IMG/VR virus record: IMGVR_UViG_3300023112_000009
Location: 1 to 64,000 of that record
Reading direction: 5' to 3' (one strand)
DNA length: 64,000 nt
From: a virus
Positions 26,285 to 34,616 of the stretch are shown here, one piece after another. A program made the position numbers and the translations under genes. The stretch's first letter is position 1. The number at the start of each line of letters is the position of its first letter. The notes beneath the pieces are model-generated. The model was not told where the DNA came from. It worked only from the letters and a program-made list of their open reading frames with translations, and searched no databases.

Positions 26285-27072
26285 AAACGTTCACCTTTCC
26301 TGGTCGCATGGGCGATCTTTTGATGCAGTGGCCAGTGGCATATCAATGGCACAAGAAGACAGGAGAGCAGTTTCGTGTTGTTACTTGTGAGCACTGGAAC
26401 ATGCCACGTATGTTGCCTTTGCTTGAAACTCAGAAATGTGTGGCAGAGGTGACTGTCATGAGCGGCATCATTAATGACGACTCGTGTGGTGGACAGCCGT
26501 GGCATTTTAATCTTAAAGAGGATCCCGATTACTTTCACATGGGGTATCAGGATCGTCCCAATATGCAGCTTACTGACTTTACGTTAAAGTATTTTCCAGA
26601 ACCACTGGATCGTGATGCTGTCTTGAACGAAGCCTCCCTAGATATGGGAGAACGTAACCCGCAGAACTACTGCGTGTTCTTCGCTAAGCCGCATCAGAAC
26701 TGGGAAACAGCACTAGAGCTTATGCAAAAAGTGACAGATAGGTTTGATAAGGTCTATGTGATTGGTTTACCAGAAGATTTGTCATATATTTGCCAGAATG
26801 TTCCTGACACTTGTTGGCAAAAATGGCATAATGTAGATAGTAAAACTCCTGATCTGCTAAGTGACGCAAGACTCATTAGGGACGCACGGGTTGTCATAAC
26901 GATCAATAGTTTAGTTCCTACAATCAGTAATGTTTTAAAGGTTCCGACCGTAGTGGTTCATAGAGCACAGCCATTTCAGACGTACAGCAACACTGGTCCT
27001 AACCAGTTTAACTTTTTCCCCGCTCACAGGCATGACTTTGCCCCAGCACTTGAATTTCTAGATAATGTCTGA
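26281..27072 (+). CDS. GT9/heptosyltransferase-like glycosyltransferase
   Basis: A 263-residue GT-B-like protein. FPGRMGDLLMQWPVAY resembles the GT9 start (glycine, GD, L, P). RLIRDARVVITINSLVPTISNVLKVPTVVV resembles the GT9 donor site, in which an item waiting in a list is bound by a DS/NS pair. It is shorter than cellular heptosyltransferases (about 320-350). It lies between the oxygenase-like gene and a small helical protein, with 4- and 8-base overlaps. Confidence 0.6.
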   Translation: MKTFTFPGRMGDLLMQWPVAYQWHKKTGEQFRVVTCEHWNMPRMLPLLETQKCVAEVTVMSGIINDDSCGGQPWHFNLKEDPDYFHMGYQDRPNMQLTDFTLKYFPEPLDRDAVLNEASLDMGERNPQNYCVFFAKPHQNWETALELMQKVTDRFDKVYVIGLPEDLSYICQNVPDTCWQKWHNVDSKTPDLLSDARLIRDARVVITINSLVPTISNVLKVPTVVVHRAQPFQTYSNTGPNQFNFFPAHRHDFAPALEFLDNV

Positions 27073-27361
27073 TACGCCCGGTAGCCTAGTAGACAAGTTG
27101 ATCACTGTTGATCAGAAGTTATGGCATAATCAGGAGCTTTTGTATACTATCCGCAGGATGACATACGAAGAGTTCCTTGAACGCTTTAGCTCAGATGGTC
27201 AACGCGAACTATACGATTGGTTGCGGAAAATGAGCGACCTGAACACACAGAGAAACCAGTTGATTGATGAATTTGATCAGACATTAGCCAGTGCAATTGA
27301 AACTGGCGACGTGTCACGCATCGTTCAACGCAAACACAAAACTGCACCAGATGCGAACTAA
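27065..27361 (+). CDS. Small helical protein, DUF4254-like
   Basis: A 98-residue protein. LVDKLITVDQKLWHNQE, then MSDLNTQRNQLIDEFDQTL, resembles the DUF4254 type (LxxLLTxxNxxLWHxEE ... INxLNqxRNxLIdEID). Such proteins are commonly encoded beside glycosyltransferases and have no known activity. It overlaps the GT9-like gene by 8 bases and the following FkbM methyltransferase by 11 bases, so all three are translationally coupled. Confidence 0.6.
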   Translation: MSDTPGSLVDKLITVDQKLWHNQELLYTIRRMTYEEFLERFSSDGQRELYDWLRKMSDLNTQRNQLIDEFDQTLASAIETGDVSRIVQRKHKTAPDAN

Positions 27362-28031
27362 TTTTCAAGAAGACATTGCTGCCGCCAACGCTCGTAGGTG
27401 GGATGGCATGAACTTTTACGGCCAAATGCAGGAGGATTTCTTCTTGCATGAATACTATTTCAAGGGTGTCCGTGACGGATACGGTATAGAAGTAGGTGCA
27501 ACAGATGGCCACGAGTTTAGTAACACTCGATTCTTTGAGGAGCACATGGGATGGGACGTACTCTGTATTGAGGCCAATCCCAACTACGAACGCATCCTAA
27601 AAGAGCGTCGTCGTCGTGCCGAGTGTCCTCTGGCTTCCTCTGATAAGTACGGTCTAGCGACTTTTGAGATTGTAGAGCTTCAAGGCAACAACCAAACCGC
27701 GTGCAGTTCTCTTCGGGTTGACGAACGTCTCATCGAGGCTCACGCCCACCTTATTAATCGTCGTTTCAAGGTAGAAGTTCCTATGGAGACACTGGAACAA
27801 ACGCTTGCTCGTCAAGAGAACCCTATGCCGCGTCTGGATTTGGTGTCTATTGATGTAGAAGGGACAGAGCTTGATGTTCTCAAGGGGTTTGATATTGAAA
27901 GATGGAAACCGAAAGTGTTTATCATCGAAAACAACTACGAGGATGATGACTGTCGTAACTATCTTGCTGACCTAGGTTATGAGCACGATTTTTACTACCA
28001 CGTTAATGACTTTTTCATCCTAAAAGACTAA
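27351..28031 (+). CDS. FkbM-type methyltransferase
   Basis: I place the start at the ATG at 27351 (MRTNFQEDI), which overlaps the upstream stop; an upstream alternative start would overlap by over 70 bases. The 226-residue product has GYGIEVGATDGHEFSNTRFFE as SAM motif I region, VLCIEANPNYERIL as the acidic loop, and LVSIDVEGTELDVLKGFD as the FkbM signature. It probably O-methylates a sugar. Its stop overlaps the next gene by one base. Confidence 0.8.
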   Translation: MRTNFQEDIAAANARRWDGMNFYGQMQEDFFLHEYYFKGVRDGYGIEVGATDGHEFSNTRFFEEHMGWDVLCIEANPNYERILKERRRRAECPLASSDKYGLATFEIVELQGNNQTACSSLRVDERLIEAHAHLINRRFKVEVPMETLEQTLARQENPMPRLDLVSIDVEGTELDVLKGFDIERWKPKVFIIENNYEDDDCRNYLADLGYEHDFYYHVNDFFILKD

Positions 28032-29260
28032 TGAAGTGTAGATCATGTGGCACGAGTGGGGCAAAGACCCTATTGGACTTAGGTACGCATTATGTATCTG
28101 GGTTTTATGATAGCATTAGGACTGATATTCCTAAGGCTCATATGGCATTAGTACAATGCGTAGAGTGTTCGTTAGTGCAGTTGATCGAAACGCCAGATCA
28201 AAACTCTCTGTATGAAGAGTACTGGTATCGTTCCAACACCAACCCGTCTATGGTGCGTGCCCTAAAGGACGTTGTGAATATAGCCACTACTTGGGCTCCT
28301 GCACTTGAAGACGGAGACGTTGTACTGGACATTGCTTGCAATGATGGTACTCTTTTGTCACACTATCCCGCTGGAGTAGTACGTGTTGGCATTGATCCGT
28401 CTAACGTTGCTCGTGAAGCTGATTGTGACTTTTTTGCTAATGAGTTTTTCAGTAAGAATGCTTACGAACAAATCGTACCTAGTAAGAAAGCAAAGATCAT
28501 CACGTCTATTGCTATGTTTTATGACTTGCCAGATCCGCATACGTTTGCAGAAGACGTGGCTGCGTGCCTGGAAGATGATGGAGTATGGATTGTGCAGCTT
28601 AGCTACACGCCTCTCATGTTGGATCAGAACGCCTTTGATAACATCTGTGCTGAGCATCTAGAATACTACACGCTACAGTCATTGGAGTATATCACAAAAG
28701 GAACAGGGTTTCGTATTGCTGATGTTACATTGAACGACACAAACGGTGGTAGCTGTTGTGTCGTTTTGGTCAAGAATAGTAATGAACTTAAGCATGTACC
28801 CCTATACCTGCGTCAGATTGGTCAGTATCGCTTAGATAGCTACAGATTACTTGAGAAAGACAGGGGTTATAATGACGCAAGTCAATGGGCGGCTTTCGCT
28901 AATAGAGTTAGTCTAGAGCGGTTTGCTCTAAAAGATAGCATTAACACTTGGCGTGCAGCAGGTAAGACCGTCTATGGATACGGTGCTTCGACCAAGGGTA
29001 ATACTCTTTTGCAGTACTATGATCTTGGTCCGGATGATATCACCGCGATTGCCGAGAAGCAACCACAGAAGTACGGTAAGCTGACCGCTGGATCATGGAT
29101 CCCTATTATCTCTGAGGACGAGCTTCGTGCCGCCAAGCCAGACTACGTTATTGTTTTCCCGTGGCATTTCAAGGACACTTTCTTGGAGCGTGAAAAAGAA
29201 CTGATTGAATCTGGTACCAAATTTGTGTTTCCGCTGCCTACGTTTGAGGTAATAGGATGA
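28031..29260 (+). CDS. Sugar C-methyltransferase-like protein (Methyltransf_13/14 type)
   Basis: A 409-residue enzyme with three recognisable parts. An N-terminal zinc-binding domain has CRSCG and CVECSLVQL. A central SAM domain has VVLDIACNDGTLLSHY, and a C-terminal domain has VYGYGASTKGNTLLQYY and YVIVFPWHFKD. This is the architecture of NDP-hexose C-3-methyltransferases such as TylCIII, which make branched deoxysugars. Next to Fcl and Gmd it would act on a GDP-linked 4-keto-6-deoxyhexose; that substrate is an inference. Confidence 0.8.
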   Translation: MKCRSCGTSGAKTLLDLGTHYVSGFYDSIRTDIPKAHMALVQCVECSLVQLIETPDQNSLYEEYWYRSNTNPSMVRALKDVVNIATTWAPALEDGDVVLDIACNDGTLLSHYPAGVVRVGIDPSNVAREADCDFFANEFFSKNAYEQIVPSKKAKIITSIAMFYDLPDPHTFAEDVAACLEDDGVWIVQLSYTPLMLDQNAFDNICAEHLEYYTLQSLEYITKGTGFRIADVTLNDTNGGSCCVVLVKNSNELKHVPLYLRQIGQYRLDSYRLLEKDRGYNDASQWAAFANRVSLERFALKDSINTWRAAGKTVYGYGASTKGNTLLQYYDLGPDDITAIAEKQPQKYGKLTAGSWIPIISEDELRAAKPDYVIVFPWHFKDTFLEREKELIESGTKFVFPLPTFEVIG

Positions 29261-30219
29261 AAGTATTAATTACAGGAGCTAATGGTTTTGTTGGCAAACA
29301 TGTTGTCAAAGAACTAGAGGGCAAGCACGAGCTTCTGACGCCTTCGCGTCAGGAGTTGGACCTATTACGTCTTGGTGATCTCCAAGAAAATGGCGGTTCC
29401 GAATACATCAATCGTCATAAGCCAGACGCCATTGTGCATCTTGCCGCCACTTGTGGTGGTATCGGTATCAATAAGGACAACCCCGGTAAGTTCATCTATG
29501 AAAACCTACAAATGGGCATTAATGTTTTGGAGGCAGCCAGGATAGCTGGTGTCTCCAAAGTTGTTAATTTGGGTACCGTTTGTGCTTACCCCAAGCATAC
29601 TCCTGTTCCTTTTAAAGAAGAGGACATTCACAACGGTTATCCAGAAGAGACCAATGCTCCCTATGGTATCGCCAAGAAGACCATCATGGAAATGGGGGAT
29701 GCATACTCCCGCCAGTATGGTATGAGTGTCACCAATCTCGTGCCCGTGAACATGGCGGGAGAGTGGGATAACTTTGATGAGTACAGTTCTCATGTGATCC
29801 CTGCACTCATCAAGAAGTTTGAATCACCGACAGTAGATCTTGCGGCAGAAGGACTTGGTGGTCCCCATCACAACCTTAACCCACGAGTGACTCTATGGGG
29901 CACTGGAAGTGCCTCACGAGAATTCTTATTTGCTGGTGATTGTGCTAGAGCGATTGGAATTGCTCTAGTGAAAGACACTGGTCCCGCACCTATTAACTTA
30001 GGCACAGGCCAAGAGATTACCATCAAGGAACTCGCGGAAATGATCAAACGAGTCGGTGGCTATGACGCCGAAATCGTTTGGGATGACAGTAAGCCAGATG
30101 GACAACCTAGACGTTGCCTGGATGTGACTAGGGCAAAAAACAGACTAAAATGGGAAGCAACCACTTCGTTAGAGGAGAACCTTCGTCGTACAATCGACTG
30201 GTATAGAAAAAATGGGTAG
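29257..30219 (+). CDS. fcl: GDP-L-fucose synthase-like epimerase/reductase
   Basis: A 320-residue short-chain dehydrogenase. GANGFVGKHV at residues 7-16 is the NADPH-binding glycine motif. AATCGGIGINKDNP and CAYPKHTPVPFKEEDI are specific to GDP-fucose synthases, and APYGIAKK holds the catalytic Tyr-x3-Lys. The family converts GDP-4-keto-6-deoxy-D-mannose to GDP-L-fucose. Together with gmd at 30855 it forms the two-step route from GDP-mannose. The length matches WcaG/Fcl (about 320). Confidence 0.88.
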   Translation: MKVLITGANGFVGKHVVKELEGKHELLTPSRQELDLLRLGDLQENGGSEYINRHKPDAIVHLAATCGGIGINKDNPGKFIYENLQMGINVLEAARIAGVSKVVNLGTVCAYPKHTPVPFKEEDIHNGYPEETNAPYGIAKKTIMEMGDAYSRQYGMSVTNLVPVNMAGEWDNFDEYSSHVIPALIKKFESPTVDLAAEGLGGPHHNLNPRVTLWGTGSASREFLFAGDCARAIGIALVKDTGPAPINLGTGQEITIKELAEMIKRVGGYDAEIVWDDSKPDGQPRRCLDVTRAKNRLKWEATTSLEENLRRTIDWYRKNG

Positions 30220-30862
30220 AAAGGTATTCTTAGATGTTGGATGCAACACTGGTCAGTCTTTAGAGGCTGCACTTGATTTTGATTTTGATGTCATTTATTG
30301 TTTCGAACCAGTGAAACAGTATTGTGACATGTTGAAGAATGGCACTTTGTCGTCTAATCGCGGTAAAGACGGTGCTGACTACATAGAGCAGCAATACGAT
30401 CAGAGTAGAGTTGTTGTTTGTCAGTACGGACTATGGGTTAAAGATGAAGTATTAACTATTTATAGTCCTCACACTATGGCCGCCTCTGTTTTTTCTGATC
30501 ATCAGGACAATGAAGGCGGTAGTGAAGATTGTAATTTCGTAAAAGCATCAGACTGGTGTAAGAAGAACTTGCAAGAAGATGATTTTGTTGTCATGAAAAT
30601 GAACTGCGAAGGAAGCGAGTGTACCATTTTGGATCATCTTGTTGACCAAAAGGCAGTACATTATATTGATCATGTCATGATTGATTTTGACGCTTACAAA
30701 ATTCCTTCTCAAGCACATAGACCCCAATGGACAGTGGCAAAGCTTGCAAAGTACAATGTAGACTTTACTCTGTGTGATGACGTAATGAGAGGTTCAACAC
30801 ATTACGACCGTATTTGTAGTTGGTTAGAAGAAAGAGTACCACAGGTAACAAAGAATGTCTAA
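30212..30862 (+). CDS. FkbM-like methyltransferase
   Basis: A 216-residue SAM-fold protein. KVFLDVGCNTGQSLEAAL is motif I, VIYCFEPVKQYCD the acidic loop, and VVMKMNCEGSECTILDHL replaces the usual IDVEG signature with MNCEG. VMIDFDAYKIP follows. It is the most divergent of the three FkbM-like genes. It sits between fcl and gmd with 8-base overlaps on both sides, so it may act on the fucose-type sugar those enzymes make. Confidence 0.7.
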   Translation: MGRKVFLDVGCNTGQSLEAALDFDFDVIYCFEPVKQYCDMLKNGTLSSNRGKDGADYIEQQYDQSRVVVCQYGLWVKDEVLTIYSPHTMAASVFSDHQDNEGGSEDCNFVKASDWCKKNLQEDDFVVMKMNCEGSECTILDHLVDQKAVHYIDHVMIDFDAYKIPSQAHRPQWTVAKLAKYNVDFTLCDDVMRGSTHYDRICSWLEERVPQVTKNV

Positions 30863-31886
30863 AACAGCAATGATTACTGGCATCACTGGCCAGGATGGGT
30901 TTTACTTAGCCCACTATCTACTAGAGTTGGGTTACCGTGTCGTAGGGTTAGTACGTCGTACGTCTATCCCCACGAATTCACGACTGCGTACCTTACGTGG
31001 TAGCCCTAACCTTCACTTGATTCATGGTGACATCACCGACATTTCAAGCATTCAAAAAGCCGTTAAGGAATTCAAGCCTGATGAGCTGTATAATTTAGCC
31101 GCACAGAGCCATGTAGCAATGTCATGGGAGTACCCGATTGCTACCTCTGAGATTACGGGTATTGGCGTACTGAATTGCCTTGAGGCCATCAAGCAAGAGA
31201 AGCCTGACTGTAGGTTTTATCAGGCTGGTAGTAGCGAGCAATTTGGTAACTCTATTGACGAGGCATGGCAAGCTGACGGGAGAAATTGGCTCAATGAAGA
31301 GTCAGATATGGAGCCTGAGTCTCCCTATGCAGCAGCCAAAGTGTTTGGATATAATATGACCCAAGTGTACCGTAAGTCGTTCGATATGTTCGCGACCTGC
31401 GGTATCCTTTTTAATCATGAGTCTCCGTTGCGTGGCGAAGAGTTTGTTACTCGCAAGATCACGAGCAACCTTGCTCGCGTCAAGTGGGGTCTACAAGAAT
31501 ATGTGGAGCTTGGCAACATGGACGCCTGCCGCGACTGGGGTTTTGCAGGCGACTACGTGCGTGCTATGCACGCCATGTTGCAGCACGACACACCTGATGA
31601 CTTTGTGATCTCCACAGGTAAAACCTATTCGGTACAGCGTTTCTTCAACGACTGCTGCAACTGGTTTGAACTAGACCCACAGAAGGTCTATAAGATTAAC
31701 CCTAAGTATATGCGTCCCAATGACGTGGAAGTACTCCTGGGAGATAGCTCGAAAGCACAGAATGTATTAGGGTGGAAGCCACAATGCGACTTCGAAGAGC
31801 TAGTGAACAAGATGTGTCAGTATGACTATCATCTACAATCCCCTGACCCCTCAGTGTATCGGAAGGCCGATGAATTTCTTTTTTAA
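30855..31886 (+). CDS. gmd: GDP-mannose 4,6-dehydratase
   Basis: A 343-residue enzyme that makes GDP-4-keto-6-deoxy-D-mannose. GITGQDGFYLAHYLLE carries the NADP glycine motif, RRTSIPTNSRL the cofactor-binding arginine loop, and LAAQSHVAMSWEYP, FYQAGSSEQFG and SPYAAAKVFG the active site with Tyr-x3-Lys. FNHESPLRGEEFVTRKI is diagnostic of Gmd. The length matches cellular Gmd (about 345-370). It is the last gene of the glycan cassette; an 11-base gap separates it from the next gene. Confidence 0.93.
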   Translation: MSKTAMITGITGQDGFYLAHYLLELGYRVVGLVRRTSIPTNSRLRTLRGSPNLHLIHGDITDISSIQKAVKEFKPDELYNLAAQSHVAMSWEYPIATSEITGIGVLNCLEAIKQEKPDCRFYQAGSSEQFGNSIDEAWQADGRNWLNEESDMEPESPYAAAKVFGYNMTQVYRKSFDMFATCGILFNHESPLRGEEFVTRKITSNLARVKWGLQEYVELGNMDACRDWGFAGDYVRAMHAMLQHDTPDDFVISTGKTYSVQRFFNDCCNWFELDPQKVYKINPKYMRPNDVEVLLGDSSKAQNVLGWKPQCDFEELVNKMCQYDYHLQSPDPSVYRKADEFLF

Positions 31887-31897
31887 AGGTAAGCAAG

Positions 31898-32572
31898 ATG
31901 AATAATGATGAGGAGCAGGCCATTAGTGATCGTGAGAAACGAGCATGGCAGGCTAATAAGAATCGTGGGAGAACGAGAGTTCGCCCCACGTTAGATCGTG
32001 TACAGCGTATTGAATTTCTAGAGCTAATTGCTCAGATGTCTGGTCGCAGTGTGTTTGAACGTAAGTTGTCTTTGAATTCAGTAGATGTTGAATTCTATAA
32101 GCAAGAGCTTGATGTTGAGAGTCCAGATGAAGCTCGTAGGTTAGCAAATAAACTTAAGAGACAGGGCGATGACGAGCGTGAGGCTAAGCTTTTAGAGCAA
32201 ACACAAAAGATTCGTGAAGCAGAAGAAGTAGCCCAGGCAAGACTTGAAGCACTAGAGACTAGACGTGCATCCGAAGAGATTTCGAAGCCACGTAAGAAGA
32301 TTGATGGTGACAAGATTCGTCAAGATGACGCAGATCGTCAACGTCGTTTTACTGAGCAGCAAAACAGTGTAGAGATTACCGCTAAAGAGTGGCATCTACC
32401 CATGGAGTCTGACTCTGGTTCTCAATATGAGCAAACCGATAGGTTTCGTCGTGAGATTATGTATCGCGGGTTGTCGTTCGTCAACAACAAGTATGGCACT
32501 ACGTCTAACCAAGTGAAGATTGAAGCTCAGCGACTAGGATTGTCCATTAATTGGGACATCGTTAAGCGATAA
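31898..32572 (+). CDS. Charged helical protein, unknown function
   Basis: A 224-residue product preceded by AAAGGTAAGCAAG. It is dominated by long charged helices (residues 65-140), with possible coiled coil around EREAKLLEQTQKIREAEEVAQ. The C-terminal segment (YRGLSFVNNKYGTTSNQVKIEAQRLG) could be a small DNA-binding helical domain. The N-terminus is basic. Such a layout is seen in phage small terminase and DNA-binding adaptor proteins, but no large terminase is nearby, so I give no function. Confidence 0.6.
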   Translation: MNNDEEQAISDREKRAWQANKNRGRTRVRPTLDRVQRIEFLELIAQMSGRSVFERKLSLNSVDVEFYKQELDVESPDEARRLANKLKRQGDDEREAKLLEQTQKIREAEEVAQARLEALETRRASEEISKPRKKIDGDKIRQDDADRQRRFTEQQNSVEITAKEWHLPMESDSGSQYEQTDRFRREIMYRGLSFVNNKYGTTSNQVKIEAQRLGLSINWDIVKR

Positions 32573-33294
32573 TGAAAATGACGAAGGAAAACCTTGAGGG
32601 GTTATACGAAACCATGTCACTAGCTGAGATGGCAGAACACCTCAACATGGCACGGTCTACGTTGTACTATCATATGCGTAAACTGGGTGTACAAAGACGT
32701 TCTAAGAGTGAGGCACAGACGCAACACTTAAAGAACTCTGCTCATCAAAGGACTGGTAAAAACCATTCTAATGATACCAAGGAAAAAATTTCAGAAGGGA
32801 CTCGTCGCTTCTGGGACTCTACCGAAGGTCAGGAACAAAAACGACGATTAGGAGAACTTCGTCGTGAAGAGTGGGATCAACGCTCTCCCAAGCAGCGTTC
32901 GCGTGTGCTCAGCCGTCTTCGTACGGCAGATCGCCCAACCCCAGGCAATCTTTCACGTTTTGGTGAAAAGCTCGCCGTGTTCTTGGGCGAAAAAGAGGAT
33001 GTAACTACCGGAATCAGGCTAACACCTGGGCACGTTTCTGATATCATTCTAGAAGCTCGGAAGGTAGTGATCGAACTGATCCTGCCTGTCTCCGTGTACG
33101 GTGACGAGCAAGAGACCAAGATCGAGGGAAGATATAACCGGCTCATCGATCAGTTGAATGATACAGGTTATCGAGTAGTAGTTATTGAGGACCGTTCAAA
33201 TTCTATCTCGCAGGCACGTTGCCAACGAGTGTATGATGAACTACTTCAGTTTTTCGAGAACAAGACCTTACAACGACTGACCATAGTGTCATAA
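32572..33294 (+). CDS. HTH/NUMOD plus possible Vsr-like endonuclease domain
   Basis: A 240-residue protein with three parts. Residues 1-40 form a helix-turn-helix (SLAEMAEHLNMARSTLYYHM). Residues 60-80 (GKNHSNDTKEKISEGTRRFW) match the NUMOD3 DNA-binding repeat found in homing endonucleases. Residues 125-240 have ...GHVSDIILEARKVVIELILP, then a long helix, then GYRVVVIEDRS. This strand-helix-strand pattern with D and E resembles the Vsr/EDxHD nuclease fold. It is probably a homing or repair-type endonuclease of a rare kind. The start overlaps the upstream stop (TAATG). Confidence 0.5.
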   Translation: MKMTKENLEGLYETMSLAEMAEHLNMARSTLYYHMRKLGVQRRSKSEAQTQHLKNSAHQRTGKNHSNDTKEKISEGTRRFWDSTEGQEQKRRLGELRREEWDQRSPKQRSRVLSRLRTADRPTPGNLSRFGEKLAVFLGEKEDVTTGIRLTPGHVSDIILEARKVVIELILPVSVYGDEQETKIEGRYNRLIDQLNDTGYRVVVIEDRSNSISQARCQRVYDELLQFFENKTLQRLTIVS

Positions 33295-33295
33295 T
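33267..33295 (+). promoter_or_regulatory. Promoter for a leaderless gene (CTTACA-N17-CATAAT)
   Basis: CTTACA at 33267-33272 and CATAAT at 33290-33295 have 17-base spacing, with TG one base before the -10. The ATG at 33302 begins exactly six bases after the -10, so transcription would begin at or next to the start codon. No Shine-Dalgarno sequence is present. The same two hexamers with 17-base spacing occur on the minus strand at 62732-62760, where the spacers are also partly alike (ACTG and GTGT shared). Confidence 0.5.
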
Positions 33296-33301
33296 GATAG
33301 C

Positions 33302-33970
33302 ATGACTAGACAAATCAAAGACCTGTTTGCAACTAACTGGTGCGACGAACTTGAGGCTGGCGACAAGGCCACCCGTAAAGAAGGGAATGAGGAAATGGAG
33401 GTCGTCCTGTTGGCTGGCCTGCAACGACTTGCTCGTGACGCTGGCATCTGTCGGCAGGCGTGTGTGATTCAAACACACGAAGGCAAGTCAACTCTGGTGC
33501 AAGCGATCTTCACCTCTGTTTTTAAAATGGAAGACGGAGAGGTGGAGTTTGTTGGTACTGCCGACTGCAACAGCAAGAACGTTAGTGGTAAATTTGCATC
33601 TTATCCTACTGCCGTTGCAGAGTCTCGTGCGGAAGCACGTTGTCTTCGCAAGGCACTAGGTATCCGTATGCTGTCTTCCGAAGAGATTGGCTTCCGCGAA
33701 GGGGCCGGTGCTATTGAGGCTTCGCCTAAGGGTAAGGTTGGTAGCTCTGTCGTGAAGGCTATTGAGAAACTCTGTACCGAACGCGGCGTTGACGCTGTGC
33801 AAGTACTAGAGAAGGTGGTGGACGGTGATCGTGCATCAACTATTTTTGAGCTATCTGAACTTACCACAGCGGAAGGGCAGAGTGCAATGGCGTGGCTGAA
33901 CGAGCAGAAGCCCGTCAGTACTAAATCGAAACGTGACGCTAGGAAAGCGGAACTAGAAGCAAAACAATAA
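33302..33970 (+). CDS. Conserved phage-type protein, possible ssDNA-annealing/recombination protein
   Basis: A 222-residue protein with no Shine-Dalgarno but a promoter -10 six bases before the ATG. The central FASYPTAVAESRAEARCLRKALG followed by LSSEEIG resembles the conserved arginine-rich helix of Rad52/Sak-like single-strand annealing proteins. The C-terminal half has a helical VVKAIEKLCTERGVDAVQVLEKV domain and a charged tail. The assignment is weak and by eye only. A zinc ribbon gene and mazG follow it. Confidence 0.4.
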   Translation: MTRQIKDLFATNWCDELEAGDKATRKEGNEEMEVVLLAGLQRLARDAGICRQACVIQTHEGKSTLVQAIFTSVFKMEDGEVEFVGTADCNSKNVSGKFASYPTAVAESRAEARCLRKALGIRMLSSEEIGFREGAGAIEASPKGKVGSSVVKAIEKLCTERGVDAVQVLEKVVDGDRASTIFELSELTTAEGQSAMAWLNEQKPVSTKSKRDARKAELEAKQ

Positions 33971-33972
33971 TC

Positions 33973-34284
33973 ATGGCTAAAGTAACAGTGAAATCCGGCA
34001 GTGTGACTGTCGAAGCAGAAGGACAGAAGGAACTTTTCGAGCTTCTTGCAACTTATCAAGAAGTATTCGGAGCGTCCAAGTGTGGTGGTTGTGGTAAAGA
34101 CAACCTTCGCTACGCTGTCCGCGAGCAAGAAGACTCGAAAGGAAAGAAGCAGAAGTACTACGAACTACGTTGTCAGGACTGCTTTGCCAAGCTTCCGTTT
34201 GGTCAGCATAATGATTCTCCGACGCTGTTCCCCAAGAGGTGGGTACGTTGGGACAAGGCCAACAACGTCGAGGTTGAACTGTAA
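33973..34284 (+). CDS. Zinc-ribbon protein
   Basis: A 103-residue protein. CGGCGKDNLRYAVREQ and LRCQDCFAKLPFGQH give a four-cysteine zinc ribbon. The N-terminal 30 residues are a short VTVKSGSVTVEAEGQKELFELL strand-helix segment. A function in recombination or transcription is possible given the neighbours. It begins 2 bases after the upstream stop, so it is probably read from the same leaderless transcript. Confidence 0.65.
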   Translation: MAKVTVKSGSVTVEAEGQKELFELLATYQEVFGASKCGGCGKDNLRYAVREQEDSKGKKQKYYELRCQDCFAKLPFGQHNDSPTLFPKRWVRWDKANNVEVEL

Positions 34285-34616
34285 TGGAGTTCGGTGACTA
34301 TCAGAAGCAGTCTGCTAGTACTGCTATCTATCCTGGTCAGGGCGAAGTTCTGGGGCTGGCTTACGTCGGCCTTGGGCTTGGAGAGTCCGGTGAAGTTCAG
34401 GGTAAGATCAAGAAGGTTATTCGTGATGACGGTGGCGTGATCTCTGATGAGAAGCGTGCAGCTATCGCTAAGGAACTTGGTGATATGCTATGGTACGTGA
34501 GTCAGACCGCTAGCGAGATTGGCGTAAGTCTTGACGACATTGCCGAAGACAACCTAGATAAGCTCGCTTCGCGAGCGGAGCGTGGGGTACTTGGTGGTAG
34601 TGGCGACGAACGATGA
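34284..34616 (+). CDS. MazG-like nucleotide pyrophosphohydrolase
   Basis: A 110-residue all-alpha protein. LGLGESGEVQGKIKKVIRDD supplies the ExxE half of the metal site and IAKELGDMLWYVSQTA the ExxD half, as in MazG and related dNTP pyrophosphatases. Single-domain phage MazG proteins hydrolyse (d)NTPs or alarmones. Here it stands near ribonucleotide reductase and ThyX, fitting nucleotide-pool control. It overlaps the zinc ribbon stop by one base and the next start by four. Confidence 0.82.
   Translation: MEFGDYQKQSASTAIYPGQGEVLGLAYVGLGLGESGEVQGKIKKVIRDDGGVISDEKRAAIAKELGDMLWYVSQTASEIGVSLDDIAEDNLDKLASRAERGVLGGSGDER

Noticed and set aside
31898-32572. Small terminase subunit
   Set aside because: The charged helical composition is compatible, but no large terminase, portal or capsid gene is nearby and no specific motif is seen.
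33601-34128. A 175-codon minus-strand frame rich in Ser and Phe
   Set aside because: It is antisense to two coupled genes and its composition is that of a mirrored reading frame.
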